Shown in pieces: positions 26,601-33,883 of a DNA stretch of 64,000 nt (position 1 is the stretch's first letter; each line of letters opens with the position of its first letter). This DNA comes from CAZTGZ01 sp964613385 (lineage in GTDB: Bacteria > Bacteroidota > Bacteroidia > NS11-12g > UBA9320), in the NCBI GenBank assembly GCA_964613385.1, contig CAZTGZ010000010.1:16934-80933 (forward strand), in the 5' to 3' direction. The notes beneath the pieces were generated by a model. It was not told where the DNA came from, made no database searches, and saw only the letters and a program-made list of their open reading frames with translations. Made by a program: the position numbers and the translations under genes.

Positions 26601-27202
26601 CCATGAAGTTGAATATACAACACCTGCAGCGAGCCTGGGACGATAAGAGTGATAAGCTGGAAACAACTTTCCAGAAAGTAACAAGAATTTTGATTGAGCA
26701 GATTGACAGCTTGTCAAACCTGGCGTCGAGTTTCAGTGATTTCGCCAGGCTGCCGAAAGAACAAATCAGTGTTTTTGATTTAAGAGAGATTGTACAGGAC
26801 ACGGTACACTTGTTCGAAAAATCATCATCGGTTCACTTTAAAATTTTCGTTCCGTCATTTGCGGTATTGGTTGAAGCAGATCGGGAGCAACTCATTCGAG
26901 TCTTTAATAACTTGATTAAGAACAGCATACAGGCTATTGAGGATGAAAATCAGGGGCTGATAGAAGTAAAGATGGAGGTAGACCAAGGGAAGGTACGCAC
27001 CTATATTTTAGATAATGGCTCAGGAATACCGGAGACCTTAAAAGACAAGATTTTCGTCCCTAATTTCAGTACCAAGAACAGCGGCATGGGATTGGGATTG
27101 GCCATTTGCAGAAAGATCATTGAAAGCAGTGGTGGTACCATCAAGTTCAGATCTTCACAAAATCAAACAGAATTTGTGGTTGAATTAAATATAAAAGCAT
27201 GA
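23600..27202 (+). CDS. Very large NtrY-like sensor histidine kinase
   Basis: 1,200 residues with a TTG start inside the hldD stop (TTGA); the N-terminus RFLSHISGHFRWVLISSLL then gives a first membrane helix. Layout: helix (about 13-30), soluble segment to about 190, a cluster of about eight helices to about 435, a second extracytoplasmic segment to about 670, helices near 680 and 720-745, a third extracytoplasmic segment, a helix near 895-915, HAMP, then the kinase with H-box RQVAHEIKNPLTPMKL (His993) and ATPase motifs NNLIKNSIQAIED, DNGSGIP, GMGLGLAICRKI. NtrY-type kinases phosphorylate NtrX-like regulators; no regulator gene is adjacent. The next gene overlaps by four bases. Confidence 0.88.
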   Translation: MRFLSHISGHFRWVLISSLLIIISFIIEHTHRTEADISTADLTKISEYLKVKSKEGHALIALIEAGNPSVFDSIRRNHPHKQWEALVLENDIPVWWTSAEFGPDTGLFNLNPPGLFETRNKTFWVHNSESGNRKVFVAFPLQYYELGETHYLFPLPGGFEIELGNNLPQSIPIPGFEGISLRVMEQQQGSLPALILLAFAFFILGAVSLFRKLNRVQVIYTILLWSVLRWLLYARLLGVWLSNLEIMDPKIYASSFLLPSLGDLILHVVFSAFLLNLLSVLSFKKVPEIWRSLIATILTFFITDLCLSLLKGLVLDSSISFNPATIVSLNGYSILASLTACILVYLWMRWIEVFGNINFNKSNIFMVLLGGLSFALFQIIDGNRTLQSLWVPVIVSALGLYVAHYKRELGNTANFLWSLFLSSVLAASAIYFFNRIHEKEYLNFYANKLVTEKDIEAEYEFMRMENKLVAEFLVPEDFNNYMVRREQFEKRLRRLFFTGYLDKYEIRVYSFDSLGHSLSGKSDYTFGYLNDLYNLNAMPTMSNHFYHIKDPTVINGYIARFDNCDLEGHNGSAFLVLQPKFIQVPHLFPRLLKKGKPSSGIDISGYSYGIYVNGRLMHQKGDFAYPLAFLSGTFRPGKIGFLSRRYVHFVNLHSTLITVVLSRPENILSEAFSLFTLLFILLFIATSLWILLLRAGYTAFKIEALVSSDVLHKLARESSPFAFSLLSVRIRLALIGLLTAGLLVSVWLTTRYVQNNYNERIRESLHNRLLDAANQLQNENSLAFKLKNADSRQLLINQLSDQNRQVFHLYSSNGELLASSEPQLFEQKIIGRLMHPIAYEQLHRSRVSKFQQNESLAGLNYQAAYVPLLDERRALLAYLNLPYLSEEEELGREVSDFLLAYINLYFLLLLMALGLAWYISKRITRPLTMVRNKISQMVLGGKNEMIEYAQQDEIGQLVKQYNRMIMELEESAMKLSESEREMAWREMARQVAHEIKNPLTPMKLNIQHLQRAWDDKSDKLETTFQKVTRILIEQIDSLSNLASSFSDFARLPKEQISVFDLREIVQDTVHLFEKSSSVHFKIFVPSFAVLVEADREQLIRVFNNLIKNSIQAIEDENQGLIEVKMEVDQGKVRTYILDNGSGIPETLKDKIFVPNFSTKNSGMGLGLAICRKIIESSGGTIKFRSSQNQTEFVVELNIKA

Positions 27203-27747
27203 GGTTGATTTTATTCTTATTGGTGTTGCCTTTTTTGATAGGTTGTGGCTCAAAAAGTGATATGCCTGACGTGTTTGATTCAAAAGGAAACAAAGTGGGG
27301 CTCTCAGGTCAAAAATATGTGCTGATGTTTATGGTTCCCGACTGTCCCTGGGCACAGCGATATTATTCAGGCTTTGAGGCACTTTCAAAAGACCCGGAAT
27401 CCGATTCATGGAAATTTGCCTTGATATTACCAGGGAAGGACTATAAAGCTGCGGATTTGAAGGATTTCAAACAGCTGACAGGTTGTTCGCTTCCGATTTA
27501 CAGAGATCCTGAATTTCAGTTGACTAAATGGGCTAAGGCGAGCATTTCTCCGGAGTTTTTTGTGATTGACGCGCAATCCGAATTGAAATATGGGGGAGCA
27601 TTTGACAATCGGGTGAGTGACCTTGGAACCTACAGAGCTGAGGCTGATACATTTTTTGTTCAGCAGGCAATGGCGCGTCTCAAAAACAACCCTACAAAAG
27701 GCACAATTCGCACCAAGGCAATCGGATGCTATCTGGAGTATGAATAA
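27199..27747 (+). CDS. Thioredoxin-fold lipoprotein (redoxin-like)
   Basis: 182 residues. Signal peptide and lipobox MRLILFLLVLPFLIGC (lipid Cys16). FMVPDCPWAQRYY sits where AhpC/TSA and redoxin proteins have their active-site Cys; only one Cys (Cys49) is present at this position, so a simple CxxC disulfide chemistry is unlikely. SPEFFVIDAQSELKYGGAFDNR is the usual strand-Pro-strand end of redoxins. Homologous domains occur N-terminal to cytochrome c and copper-monooxygenase-like domains in other bacteria; here that partner is the next gene, overlapping by eight bases. Confidence 0.75.
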   Translation: MRLILFLLVLPFLIGCGSKSDMPDVFDSKGNKVGLSGQKYVLMFMVPDCPWAQRYYSGFEALSKDPESDSWKFALILPGKDYKAADLKDFKQLTGCSLPIYRDPEFQLTKWAKASISPEFFVIDAQSELKYGGAFDNRVSDLGTYRAEADTFFVQQAMARLKNNPTKGTIRTKAIGCYLEYE

Positions 27748-29110
27748 ACAGATATTTCTAATTTACCTGTTCATTATTGTAGGGATTTCAGCATGCCAAA
27801 AATCGGGCACACCTACCTATTATGCTGATATAGAGCCTTTATTGCAAAAGCATTGTATTTCATGTCACAGACCGGACGGAGCCGCGCCGTTCAGTCTAAT
27901 GTCTCAAAAAGAAGTATATCGGAAAAAGAAGACCATACGAAAAGTGGTGAAAGATAGATATATGCCACCGTGGCCGGCTGATCCGTCGTATTCGCATTTT
28001 ATCGGGGAAAAATATTTAAGTGATGCAGACATTGAGAAAATTGTCGATTGGGTTGATGCCGGTGCACCATTAGGCAAACCTGTGCGGCGGGATGAAGTTG
28101 TTTATCCCGCGTATTCAACCCTGGGTACGCCGGATTTAACTCTTTATTTAGACAGCATTCCTGTTTTCGGGAATGCAAAAGATAGATTTCTGGTGGTAAA
28201 AGTGCCGTTCTTATTAGATTCTGATACCTTTATCAGAGCCATTGAATTTGTTCCTGGCAATCGAAATCTGGTTCATCACATGAATGGACATTTGTTGATG
28301 TATGATTGGGAAGCTAAAAAAGACCCATTCGATGGGGAAAGGATTGCCGATGTGGAGTTGCAGTCGGGAACCGAATACATCCGTCAATTTGAAGCCTTAA
28401 AATTATACAATGATGATGGCTCCAAACCGGTCAGAATTCATTCGGCTGTTAATTATTTGCCGGGAGTAGAGGGAGTGATGTATCCCGATGGAATTGGGGG
28501 AATCAGAGTTAAAAGAAAGGGAGCATTGGTGGCTAATGACATTCATTATGGACCGCAATCGAAGACCCAATTTGACCATAGCCGGGTGAACTTATTCTTT
28601 ACTGACAAAGCACCGGAGCGCCCATTGTTTGAGATCATGCTCGGCACCAATGGCATCGTACCGGTTCGGCCAAAATTGTTTATTCCGGCAGATCAGGTCA
28701 AAACATTTTATTCTAGCTATGTAGTGCCTGAAGATATGAGTATTTTGACCCTGAATCCGCATATGCACTTGTTGGGAAAGTCGTTTAAAGCTTGGGCGGT
28801 GAAGCCAACCGGTGATACAATACCGTTGATCCACATTCCAAAGTGGGATTTCAAATGGCAATATTTTTATACATTCCCCAGAATGGTACCAGTACCGGCA
28901 GGCAGTTTGATAGAGATGCAGGCCGTATTCGATAATACAAGTAACAACCCGTTCAATCCATTCCGCCCACCGGTCGATATTTCCGAACGTACCGACTTAG
29001 GAGGAGCGGGTATGAGAACCACAGATGAAATGCTGCAGTTTATTATCACTTGTACCAAATACAGACCGGGCGATGAAAATGTTTCATTGGAAAGAACCAA
29101 ATCTAAATAG
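27740..29110 (+). CDS. Lipoprotein with cytochrome c site and copper type II monooxygenase-like domains
   Basis: 456 residues from the ATG at 27740 (lipobox VGISAC, Cys19). A heme c site CISCH (39-43) with MPPWP downstream forms a short planctomycete-type cytochrome c domain. After it come residues arranged as in peptidylglycine/dopamine copper monooxygenases: VHHMNGH (His179, His180), NDIHYG (His269), NPHMHLLG (His341, His343) and IEMQAVFDN (Met393), i.e. candidate ligands of both copper sites. It probably works as a periplasmic or surface oxidase fed by the heme; substrate unknown. Stop overlaps the convergent LuxE-like gene by eight bases. Confidence 0.75.
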   Translation: MNKQIFLIYLFIIVGISACQKSGTPTYYADIEPLLQKHCISCHRPDGAAPFSLMSQKEVYRKKKTIRKVVKDRYMPPWPADPSYSHFIGEKYLSDADIEKIVDWVDAGAPLGKPVRRDEVVYPAYSTLGTPDLTLYLDSIPVFGNAKDRFLVVKVPFLLDSDTFIRAIEFVPGNRNLVHHMNGHLLMYDWEAKKDPFDGERIADVELQSGTEYIRQFEALKLYNDDGSKPVRIHSAVNYLPGVEGVMYPDGIGGIRVKRKGALVANDIHYGPQSKTQFDHSRVNLFFTDKAPERPLFEIMLGTNGIVPVRPKLFIPADQVKTFYSSYVVPEDMSILTLNPHMHLLGKSFKAWAVKPTGDTIPLIHIPKWDFKWQYFYTFPRMVPVPAGSLIEMQAVFDNTSNNPFNPFRPPVDISERTDLGGAGMRTTDEMLQFIITCTKYRPGDENVSLERTKSK

Positions 29111-30071
29111 CCAATAAGCTGCAACCGCGAATATCACTGTGGTCCATCCTGCCCAGTATTTCGAAAGTATGGTCGTTGTGAAGTATGCCTAAATCTGAAG
29201 TTGAGATAAAGGCACATTGGGTATACCCGCTGAGATCTATAATATCAACCTTTCCAGTGCGCGAATTCGCAATGGTTTCGAAGGGGTCATTTTTATCTCG
29301 AATGAGCACCCTGGCCCATGGCAGATTTTCATATAAAGCATTTTTACGAGCGTAAAACATGGCGTGTAACTCAGTCATTCCATATTCAGAATGAATTCGG
29401 GCATTTGGGAATGCCTCTAATAATTCGGCATAAATTTCGGCCCTGACCGGCTCTTTTTCTCTTCCTTTCATCCCTCCGGTTTCGATGATGTGAAAAGGTA
29501 TACTGAGCGGTTCAGACATGCTTTGGGCCAGTTCGAGCAAGCTCCACGTTACCCCGAAAAGATAGGCATTCGGGTTCTTAACCAACCAATCAACCGCTGT
29601 GTGATTGTGATGCATTAGAAATGGATAATGGCCCGGATGATAATGGTGCATCAGCGATTTGACCATATATATCAGGGATGAGTCTTCCCTTTCCTGATAT
29701 CCGGGCAGCATGGCCCCGATGGTATGGGGTCCATTCCCGAAAAACCGGGTAAATGTGGCAAGCGCAATTTGATCTGAATAAGTTTCATCGCACAAATAGG
29801 ATATACTTTGGCCCGTGCCTGTAGTCGAAGAACTTCTGAATACCCGATTCGGAATCAAGTCCGGTAGATGCATTTTATGATTTTTCCAAAATTCAACGGG
29901 CAGACAGGGAATCTGACTATAGTGTTCTATTTTTGAGGGGTTGATACCCAGGTGTTCAATGAAAAGACGATAAACGGGGTTATTTTTCGATTGAAATTGA
30001 AATAATTGAAGGGCATAATCGTTGAACGACTGAATATCCAATGAGCGCAATTGTTCAACACTAAATTTCAT
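29103..30071 (-). CDS. LuxE-like acyl-protein synthetase / ANL-type enzyme
   Basis: 322 residues from the ATG at 30071; the upstream ATG at 30095 is possible but lies before the TAATTTTG box at 30083-30090. The AMP-forming motif SSSTTGTGQSISY (about 85-97 here) and EYGMTELHAMFYA match the LuxE/PaaK-type adenylating enzymes, which activate an acyl group for transfer to a Cys or CoA. LuxE proper works in fatty-acid reductase of bioluminescence; no luxC, luxD or luciferase genes are here, so another acyl transfer is likely. Confidence 0.78.
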   Translation of the reverse strand: MKFSVEQLRSLDIQSFNDYALQLFQFQSKNNPVYRLFIEHLGINPSKIEHYSQIPCLPVEFWKNHKMHLPDLIPNRVFRSSSTTGTGQSISYLCDETYSDQIALATFTRFFGNGPHTIGAMLPGYQEREDSSLIYMVKSLMHHYHPGHYPFLMHHNHTAVDWLVKNPNAYLFGVTWSLLELAQSMSEPLSIPFHIIETGGMKGREKEPVRAEIYAELLEAFPNARIHSEYGMTELHAMFYARKNALYENLPWARVLIRDKNDPFETIANSRTGKVDIIDLSGYTQCAFISTSDLGILHNDHTFEILGRMDHSDIRGCSLLAI

Positions 30072-30593
30072 ATCAGGGCTTTCAAAATTAACCATATAGT
30101 TTGGTTAAGCTGGATTTTGATGAGTCTGAATGCCTGTTCAGATCCGGAAGAGATACATATTCCTATGCTTGAATTTGACAGATATGATCTAATTAAAGAG
30201 GTAAATTCGAACCGGGATTCTTTGCTCATACTGCACATTAAATACAGCGATGAAGACGGAGATATCGGTCTTGGTCCTGCTGACACTTTTCCGCCTTACC
30301 ATGAGGGAATGAACCGATATAATTTATGGGTAGATATTTTTGATGAAGACAATGGAGGCTTAGATACCATAACCATTGGTAGCACGAGTATTCCTCAAAA
30401 TTTTCATCAAAGAATACCAGATCTTCGTCCTACAGGTAAAAGCAAGTATATAGAAGGCTCTATTGAAGTCAGTTATGATGCGGGTTCTCTTACATTGTAT
30501 CCGGATAAGATCAGGGTGTTTATGACTTTATTGGATCGAAAATTACATCAAAGCCAAAAAATTGATGTTGGTTCCATTTACCTGACCCACTGA
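30051..30593 (+). CDS. Bacteroidota lipoprotein of unknown function
   Basis: About 180 residues with lipobox SLNAC. The start is uncertain: TTG at 30051 gives an N-terminus with basic residues before the hydrophobic WLSWILMS segment, but it overlaps the 5' end of the divergent LuxE-like gene; later candidates are too short for a signal. The mature protein contains YSDEDGDIGLG, an Asp-rich motif common in Bacteroidota lipoproteins and likely to bind calcium, and PDLRPTGKSKYIEGSIEV. Function unknown. Confidence 0.6.
   Translation: MFNTKFHIRAFKINHIVWLSWILMSLNACSDPEEIHIPMLEFDRYDLIKEVNSNRDSLLILHIKYSDEDGDIGLGPADTFPPYHEGMNRYNLWVDIFDEDNGGLDTITIGSTSIPQNFHQRIPDLRPTGKSKYIEGSIEVSYDAGSLTLYPDKIRVFMTLLDRKLHQSQKIDVGSIYLTH
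30083..30090 (-). promoter_or_regulatory. -7 box (TAATTTTG) of LuxE-like gene
   Basis: Minus strand TAATTTTG, 11 bases before the ATG at 30071. It supports the shorter start. Confidence 0.45.
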
Positions 30594-30724
30594 ATGTATA
30601 TTATACTAAACAACAAGAACTCAGGTCAAATGCTCAAAAAATCCTTAATATTGCAGACTTTCGGTAAATCAAGGCCTATTCAAAGCCATGGAACGGCATT
30701 TGTATCTCTGAAGAAAATGTTTTT

Positions 30725-31333
30725 ATGAAAATCGTGAATATCAAATTAAAATTCTTTGCTCTGTTGTTCGCAACGCTGGCCTTTACTACAGCGGAAGCCC
30801 AAAAATTTGCTTATGTAGATACAGAGTTTATTCTGGAACAATTGCCTTCATATCGTTCAGCTCAGAAACAAATTGATGAAATGAGCGAAAAATGGCAAAA
30901 GGAAATTGATAAGATGTATGCCGATATAGATAAGATGTATAAGGATTATCAGGCGGAAAAGGTGATTCTAAGCGGAGAACTTCAAAAAAAGCGTGAAGAA
31001 GAGATCATTGCCAAAGAAAGGGAAGTTAAGAAATTTCAGCAGGACAAGTTTGGATACGAAGGCGAATTGTTCAAGAAAAGACAGGAATTGATCAAGCCCA
31101 TCCAGGATCAGGTGTACGATGCCATTCAGAAAATTGCAAAGGATGATGCTCTGGATTTCATTTTCGACAAATCTGGCGATATGGTGATGTTATTCACCAA
31201 CTCAAAATATGATAAAAGTGGTGAAGTTCTTGCCGCATTAGGCGTAGTGACCAATACAAAGGATAACCCCGGAAGTAAGCCCGGCAATCAGGATTTACCA
31301 CCGGCAAATGACGAGAAATTGCCACCCAGATAG
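30725..31333 (+). CDS. Skp/OmpH-family periplasmic chaperone, copy 1
   Basis: 202 residues. Signal peptide ends at TTAEAQ; KFAYVDTEFILEQLPSYR is the OmpH/Skp opening, followed by a long charged coiled coil (about 50-140) and DALDFIFDKSGDMVM closing the body domain. The tail after about 175 is Pro/Asn-rich (GNQDLPPANDEKLPPR), absent in copy 2. Skp trimers hold outer-membrane proteins in the periplasm. Tandem duplicates of this gene are common in Bacteroidota. Confidence 0.9.
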   Translation: MKIVNIKLKFFALLFATLAFTTAEAQKFAYVDTEFILEQLPSYRSAQKQIDEMSEKWQKEIDKMYADIDKMYKDYQAEKVILSGELQKKREEEIIAKEREVKKFQQDKFGYEGELFKKRQELIKPIQDQVYDAIQKIAKDDALDFIFDKSGDMVMLFTNSKYDKSGEVLAALGVVTNTKDNPGSKPGNQDLPPANDEKLPPR

Positions 31334-31360
31334 AAATCAGTAAATTAAATAAATACAAAT

Positions 31361-31888
31361 ATGAAAAGAGTGTTGATGGTGATGAGTTTGGTAGCCGCTG
31401 GCTTAGTTTCACAGGCTCAATCGAAAATTGCCCATGTTAATTCTGCCGATCTATTGCAAAAAATGCCTGAAATCAAGCAGATCGAAACTCAATTGGCCGA
31501 CTATCAGAAAACGTATGAAAAGCAGTTGATGCAAATGCAAACAGACATACAGGAGAGAAGTGCGGCACTGCAGGAAGATAAAACTTCTCCTAAAGCCATA
31601 TTGGCGGTAAAACAAAAAGAATTGGAAGATATGTATGCCAATTATCAGCAATTGCAAGCCACAGCTCAGGATGATATTATGGCCAAGCGCGAAGAATTGC
31701 TTGAGCCTGTGATCAAAAAACTGAAAGATGCCATTGCTGCGGTAGCCAAAGAAAAGGGATACGAGTATGTATTAGATTCAACCGAAGGTGGGGGACTAAT
31801 ATATGGAGAACCCAAGCACGATTTAATGGATGAAGTATTGAAGAAACTCAATATTCCAGTAACTCCGGCAGCCACTCCTTCTAAATAA
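31361..31888 (+). CDS. Skp/OmpH-family periplasmic chaperone, copy 2
   Basis: 175 residues, signal peptide MKRVLMVMSLVAAGLVSQAQ, then KIAHVNSADLLQKMPE, a coiled-coil arm, and GYEYVLDSTEGGGLIYG. It lies 27 bases behind copy 1 and four before murI, so the three are probably one transcript. Confidence 0.9.
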   Translation: MKRVLMVMSLVAAGLVSQAQSKIAHVNSADLLQKMPEIKQIETQLADYQKTYEKQLMQMQTDIQERSAALQEDKTSPKAILAVKQKELEDMYANYQQLQATAQDDIMAKREELLEPVIKKLKDAIAAVAKEKGYEYVLDSTEGGGLIYGEPKHDLMDEVLKKLNIPVTPAATPSK

Positions 31889-31892
31889 TTTA

Positions 31893-32711
31893 ATGTCCTT
31901 TACAGGGCACATGCCTTCACGAGAAGGCGCCATAGGAATTTTCGACTCGGGCATCGGTGGACTTACCGTTGCCCGGGAAATTATTCAAAACCTCCCCAAT
32001 GAACATGTTATCTATTTTGGAGACACGGCGCATATGCCTTATGGGGATAAGTCAAGCGATGCGATCCGGTATTTTGTAGCCAAAATTTCCGACTTCCTGT
32101 ATTTACAGGGTTGTAAAGCCATTGTAGTAGCCTGTAATACAGCCAGCAGCGTTTTAGAAAGGGCATCATTGCCACCTGTTCCCAAAGAACTTATTATCAA
32201 TGTTGTGGATCCCGTAGTAGATTATATCGCTGCCAATGATACCTGGAAAAATGTTGGCGTAATCGGTACCAAACGAACCATCAGCAGCGGTATTTATGCC
32301 CGGCGACTTAAATCCAGAGCTGCGGGTATCAACGTCAAAAATCTGAGTACCCCTTTGCTTGCCCCGATGATTGAAGAGGGTTTTTTCAATAACAATATAT
32401 CCAAAGCCATCATTGCTTCCTACCTGGATAAAATAACGGATATTGATGCACTGGTTTTGGGCTGTACGCATTATCCACTCATCAGAAATGAAATTGACGC
32501 CTACTATCGGGGTCAGATTCCATTATTGGAGGCTCCTGCTTTGGTCGCAGATCGATTAAAGAAGCAGTTGTCTGATGCAGATTTGTTAAATCATCATGAA
32601 GGAGGCAAGCATCAGTTCTTTGTTTCCGATTTTACACAGGGATTTCAGGAAGCTGCCTGTATGTTTTTCGGAAGGGATATTCATCTTGCTGAAAGGAATA
32701 TCTGGAAATAA
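31893..32711 (+). CDS. murI: Glutamate racemase
   Basis: 272 residues. GIFDSGIGGLTVAR opening, catalytic cysteines in VACNTAS (Cys81) and LGCTHYPL (Cys191), YFGDTAHMPYG substrate loop. The enzyme makes D-glutamate for peptidoglycan in the cytoplasm. The start at 31893 follows the Skp stop by four bases; an internal ATG at M7 (MPSREGAIG) would also give a complete enzyme. Confidence 0.95.
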   Translation: MSFTGHMPSREGAIGIFDSGIGGLTVAREIIQNLPNEHVIYFGDTAHMPYGDKSSDAIRYFVAKISDFLYLQGCKAIVVACNTASSVLERASLPPVPKELIINVVDPVVDYIAANDTWKNVGVIGTKRTISSGIYARRLKSRAAGINVKNLSTPLLAPMIEEGFFNNNISKAIIASYLDKITDIDALVLGCTHYPLIRNEIDAYYRGQIPLLEAPALVADRLKKQLSDADLLNHHEGGKHQFFVSDFTQGFQEAACMFFGRDIHLAERNIWK

Positions 32712-32738
32712 TGTCAGAAGCCTGACAATCGATTTTTT
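32712..32738 (+). terminator. Terminator after murI
   Basis: TGTCAG-AAGC-CTGACA (six-base-pair perfect stem, 32712-32727), then five bases and a run of six T. It begins right after the murI stop codon. Confidence 0.6.
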
Positions 32739-32808
32739 ATTTCATTCGAATTTCCTCTATCTTAGCAGTACGAAATGTATTGGAATATTCATCTTCTGAG
32801 TTGGCGAG

Positions 32809-33798
32809 GTGCGAGTGACAAGTAAAATTCTAATTACAGACCCCCTTCATCCGGTCTTTTGGGATTTACTGAAGGACGATTTCCACATCGATTATTTTCC
32901 TGAAATACATTATTCCGAAGTGCTTAATAGAATTTCGGAATACGAAATTCTCGTATTAAGAACTGGATTTTACGCAGATGAGCAACTATTTGAACGGGCA
33001 ACCCGTCTGAAAATTATAGCGCGTGCCGGTGCCGGTATGGACAATATTGATTTGGTGAGTGCCCAAAAGCATCAGGTAGTATGCCTGAATGCGCCGGAAG
33101 GTAATCGTGATGCGGTGGCAGAACAAACGATAGGAATGCTTTTGTCTTTATTGCATAATGTGGTTAAAGGAGATCGGGAGGTGAGAAATTTTCTCTGGCA
33201 ACGGGAAGAAAATCGCGGAACTGAGCTCAAATATAAAACGGTAGGCATCATTGGATTCGGCAATACGGGATCAGAAGTGGGTAAAAGGCTCCTTGGATTT
33301 GGCTGTCGGATTTTGGCATATGATAAATATTTGTTGAATTACGGATATGATGGAATAGACGCCTGTAATCTTGAAATGCTTCAAAAAGAGTCCGATATAG
33401 TTTGCCTGCATATTCCGCTAACGGATGAGACCCAGCATTGGGTGAATGATGATTTTTTAAATGCATTTCGCAAACCGATTTATATTTTAAATATGAGCCG
33501 GGGGCAAATTGTGGAAACATCAAGTTTAATCCGGGCATTGAATCATGGTAAAATACTGGGCATAGGAACAGATGTGTTGGAAAACGAGAAGTTGAATACC
33601 CTGAGTTCCGAACAAAGAAATGATTTTAAGGATTTAATCGAAAGGGATAATGTGATCTTAACCCCGCATATCGGCGGCTGGACACATGAATCTTATCGAA
33701 AGATTTCCGAAATACTTGCAAAAAAGATACAGAATTCATGGAGAGAACTGACAGAAAAAAGCAACAATTTTGATGAACAGGTTCAAACTCATGGATAA
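32809..33798 (+). CDS. D-2-hydroxyacid dehydrogenase (3-phosphoglycerate dehydrogenase-like)
   Basis: 329 residues, GTG start (a second GTG six bases later is also possible). IIARAGAGMDNID, the NAD-binding VGIIGFGNTGSEVG, NMSRGQIVE and the catalytic HIGGWTHES are the D-isomer-specific 2-hydroxyacid dehydrogenase elements. Closest by eye to SerA-type enzymes without ACT domain, which start serine synthesis; the substrate cannot be fixed here as many enzymes share these motifs. Confidence 0.85.
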   Translation: MRVTSKILITDPLHPVFWDLLKDDFHIDYFPEIHYSEVLNRISEYEILVLRTGFYADEQLFERATRLKIIARAGAGMDNIDLVSAQKHQVVCLNAPEGNRDAVAEQTIGMLLSLLHNVVKGDREVRNFLWQREENRGTELKYKTVGIIGFGNTGSEVGKRLLGFGCRILAYDKYLLNYGYDGIDACNLEMLQKESDIVCLHIPLTDETQHWVNDDFLNAFRKPIYILNMSRGQIVETSSLIRALNHGKILGIGTDVLENEKLNTLSSEQRNDFKDLIERDNVILTPHIGGWTHESYRKISEILAKKIQNSWRELTEKSNNFDEQVQTHG

Positions 33799-33883
33799 TT
33801 TACTTTTTTTGCAGCATTATTGAATTATTAAATATTACCAAAGTTGGGATATTTTCGATAAAACAAGTAGTAACGAGTATTGT

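Noticed and set aside
29103..30071. Bioluminescence operon
   Set aside because: Only a LuxE-like gene; no luxA, luxB, luxC or luxD in the neighbourhood.
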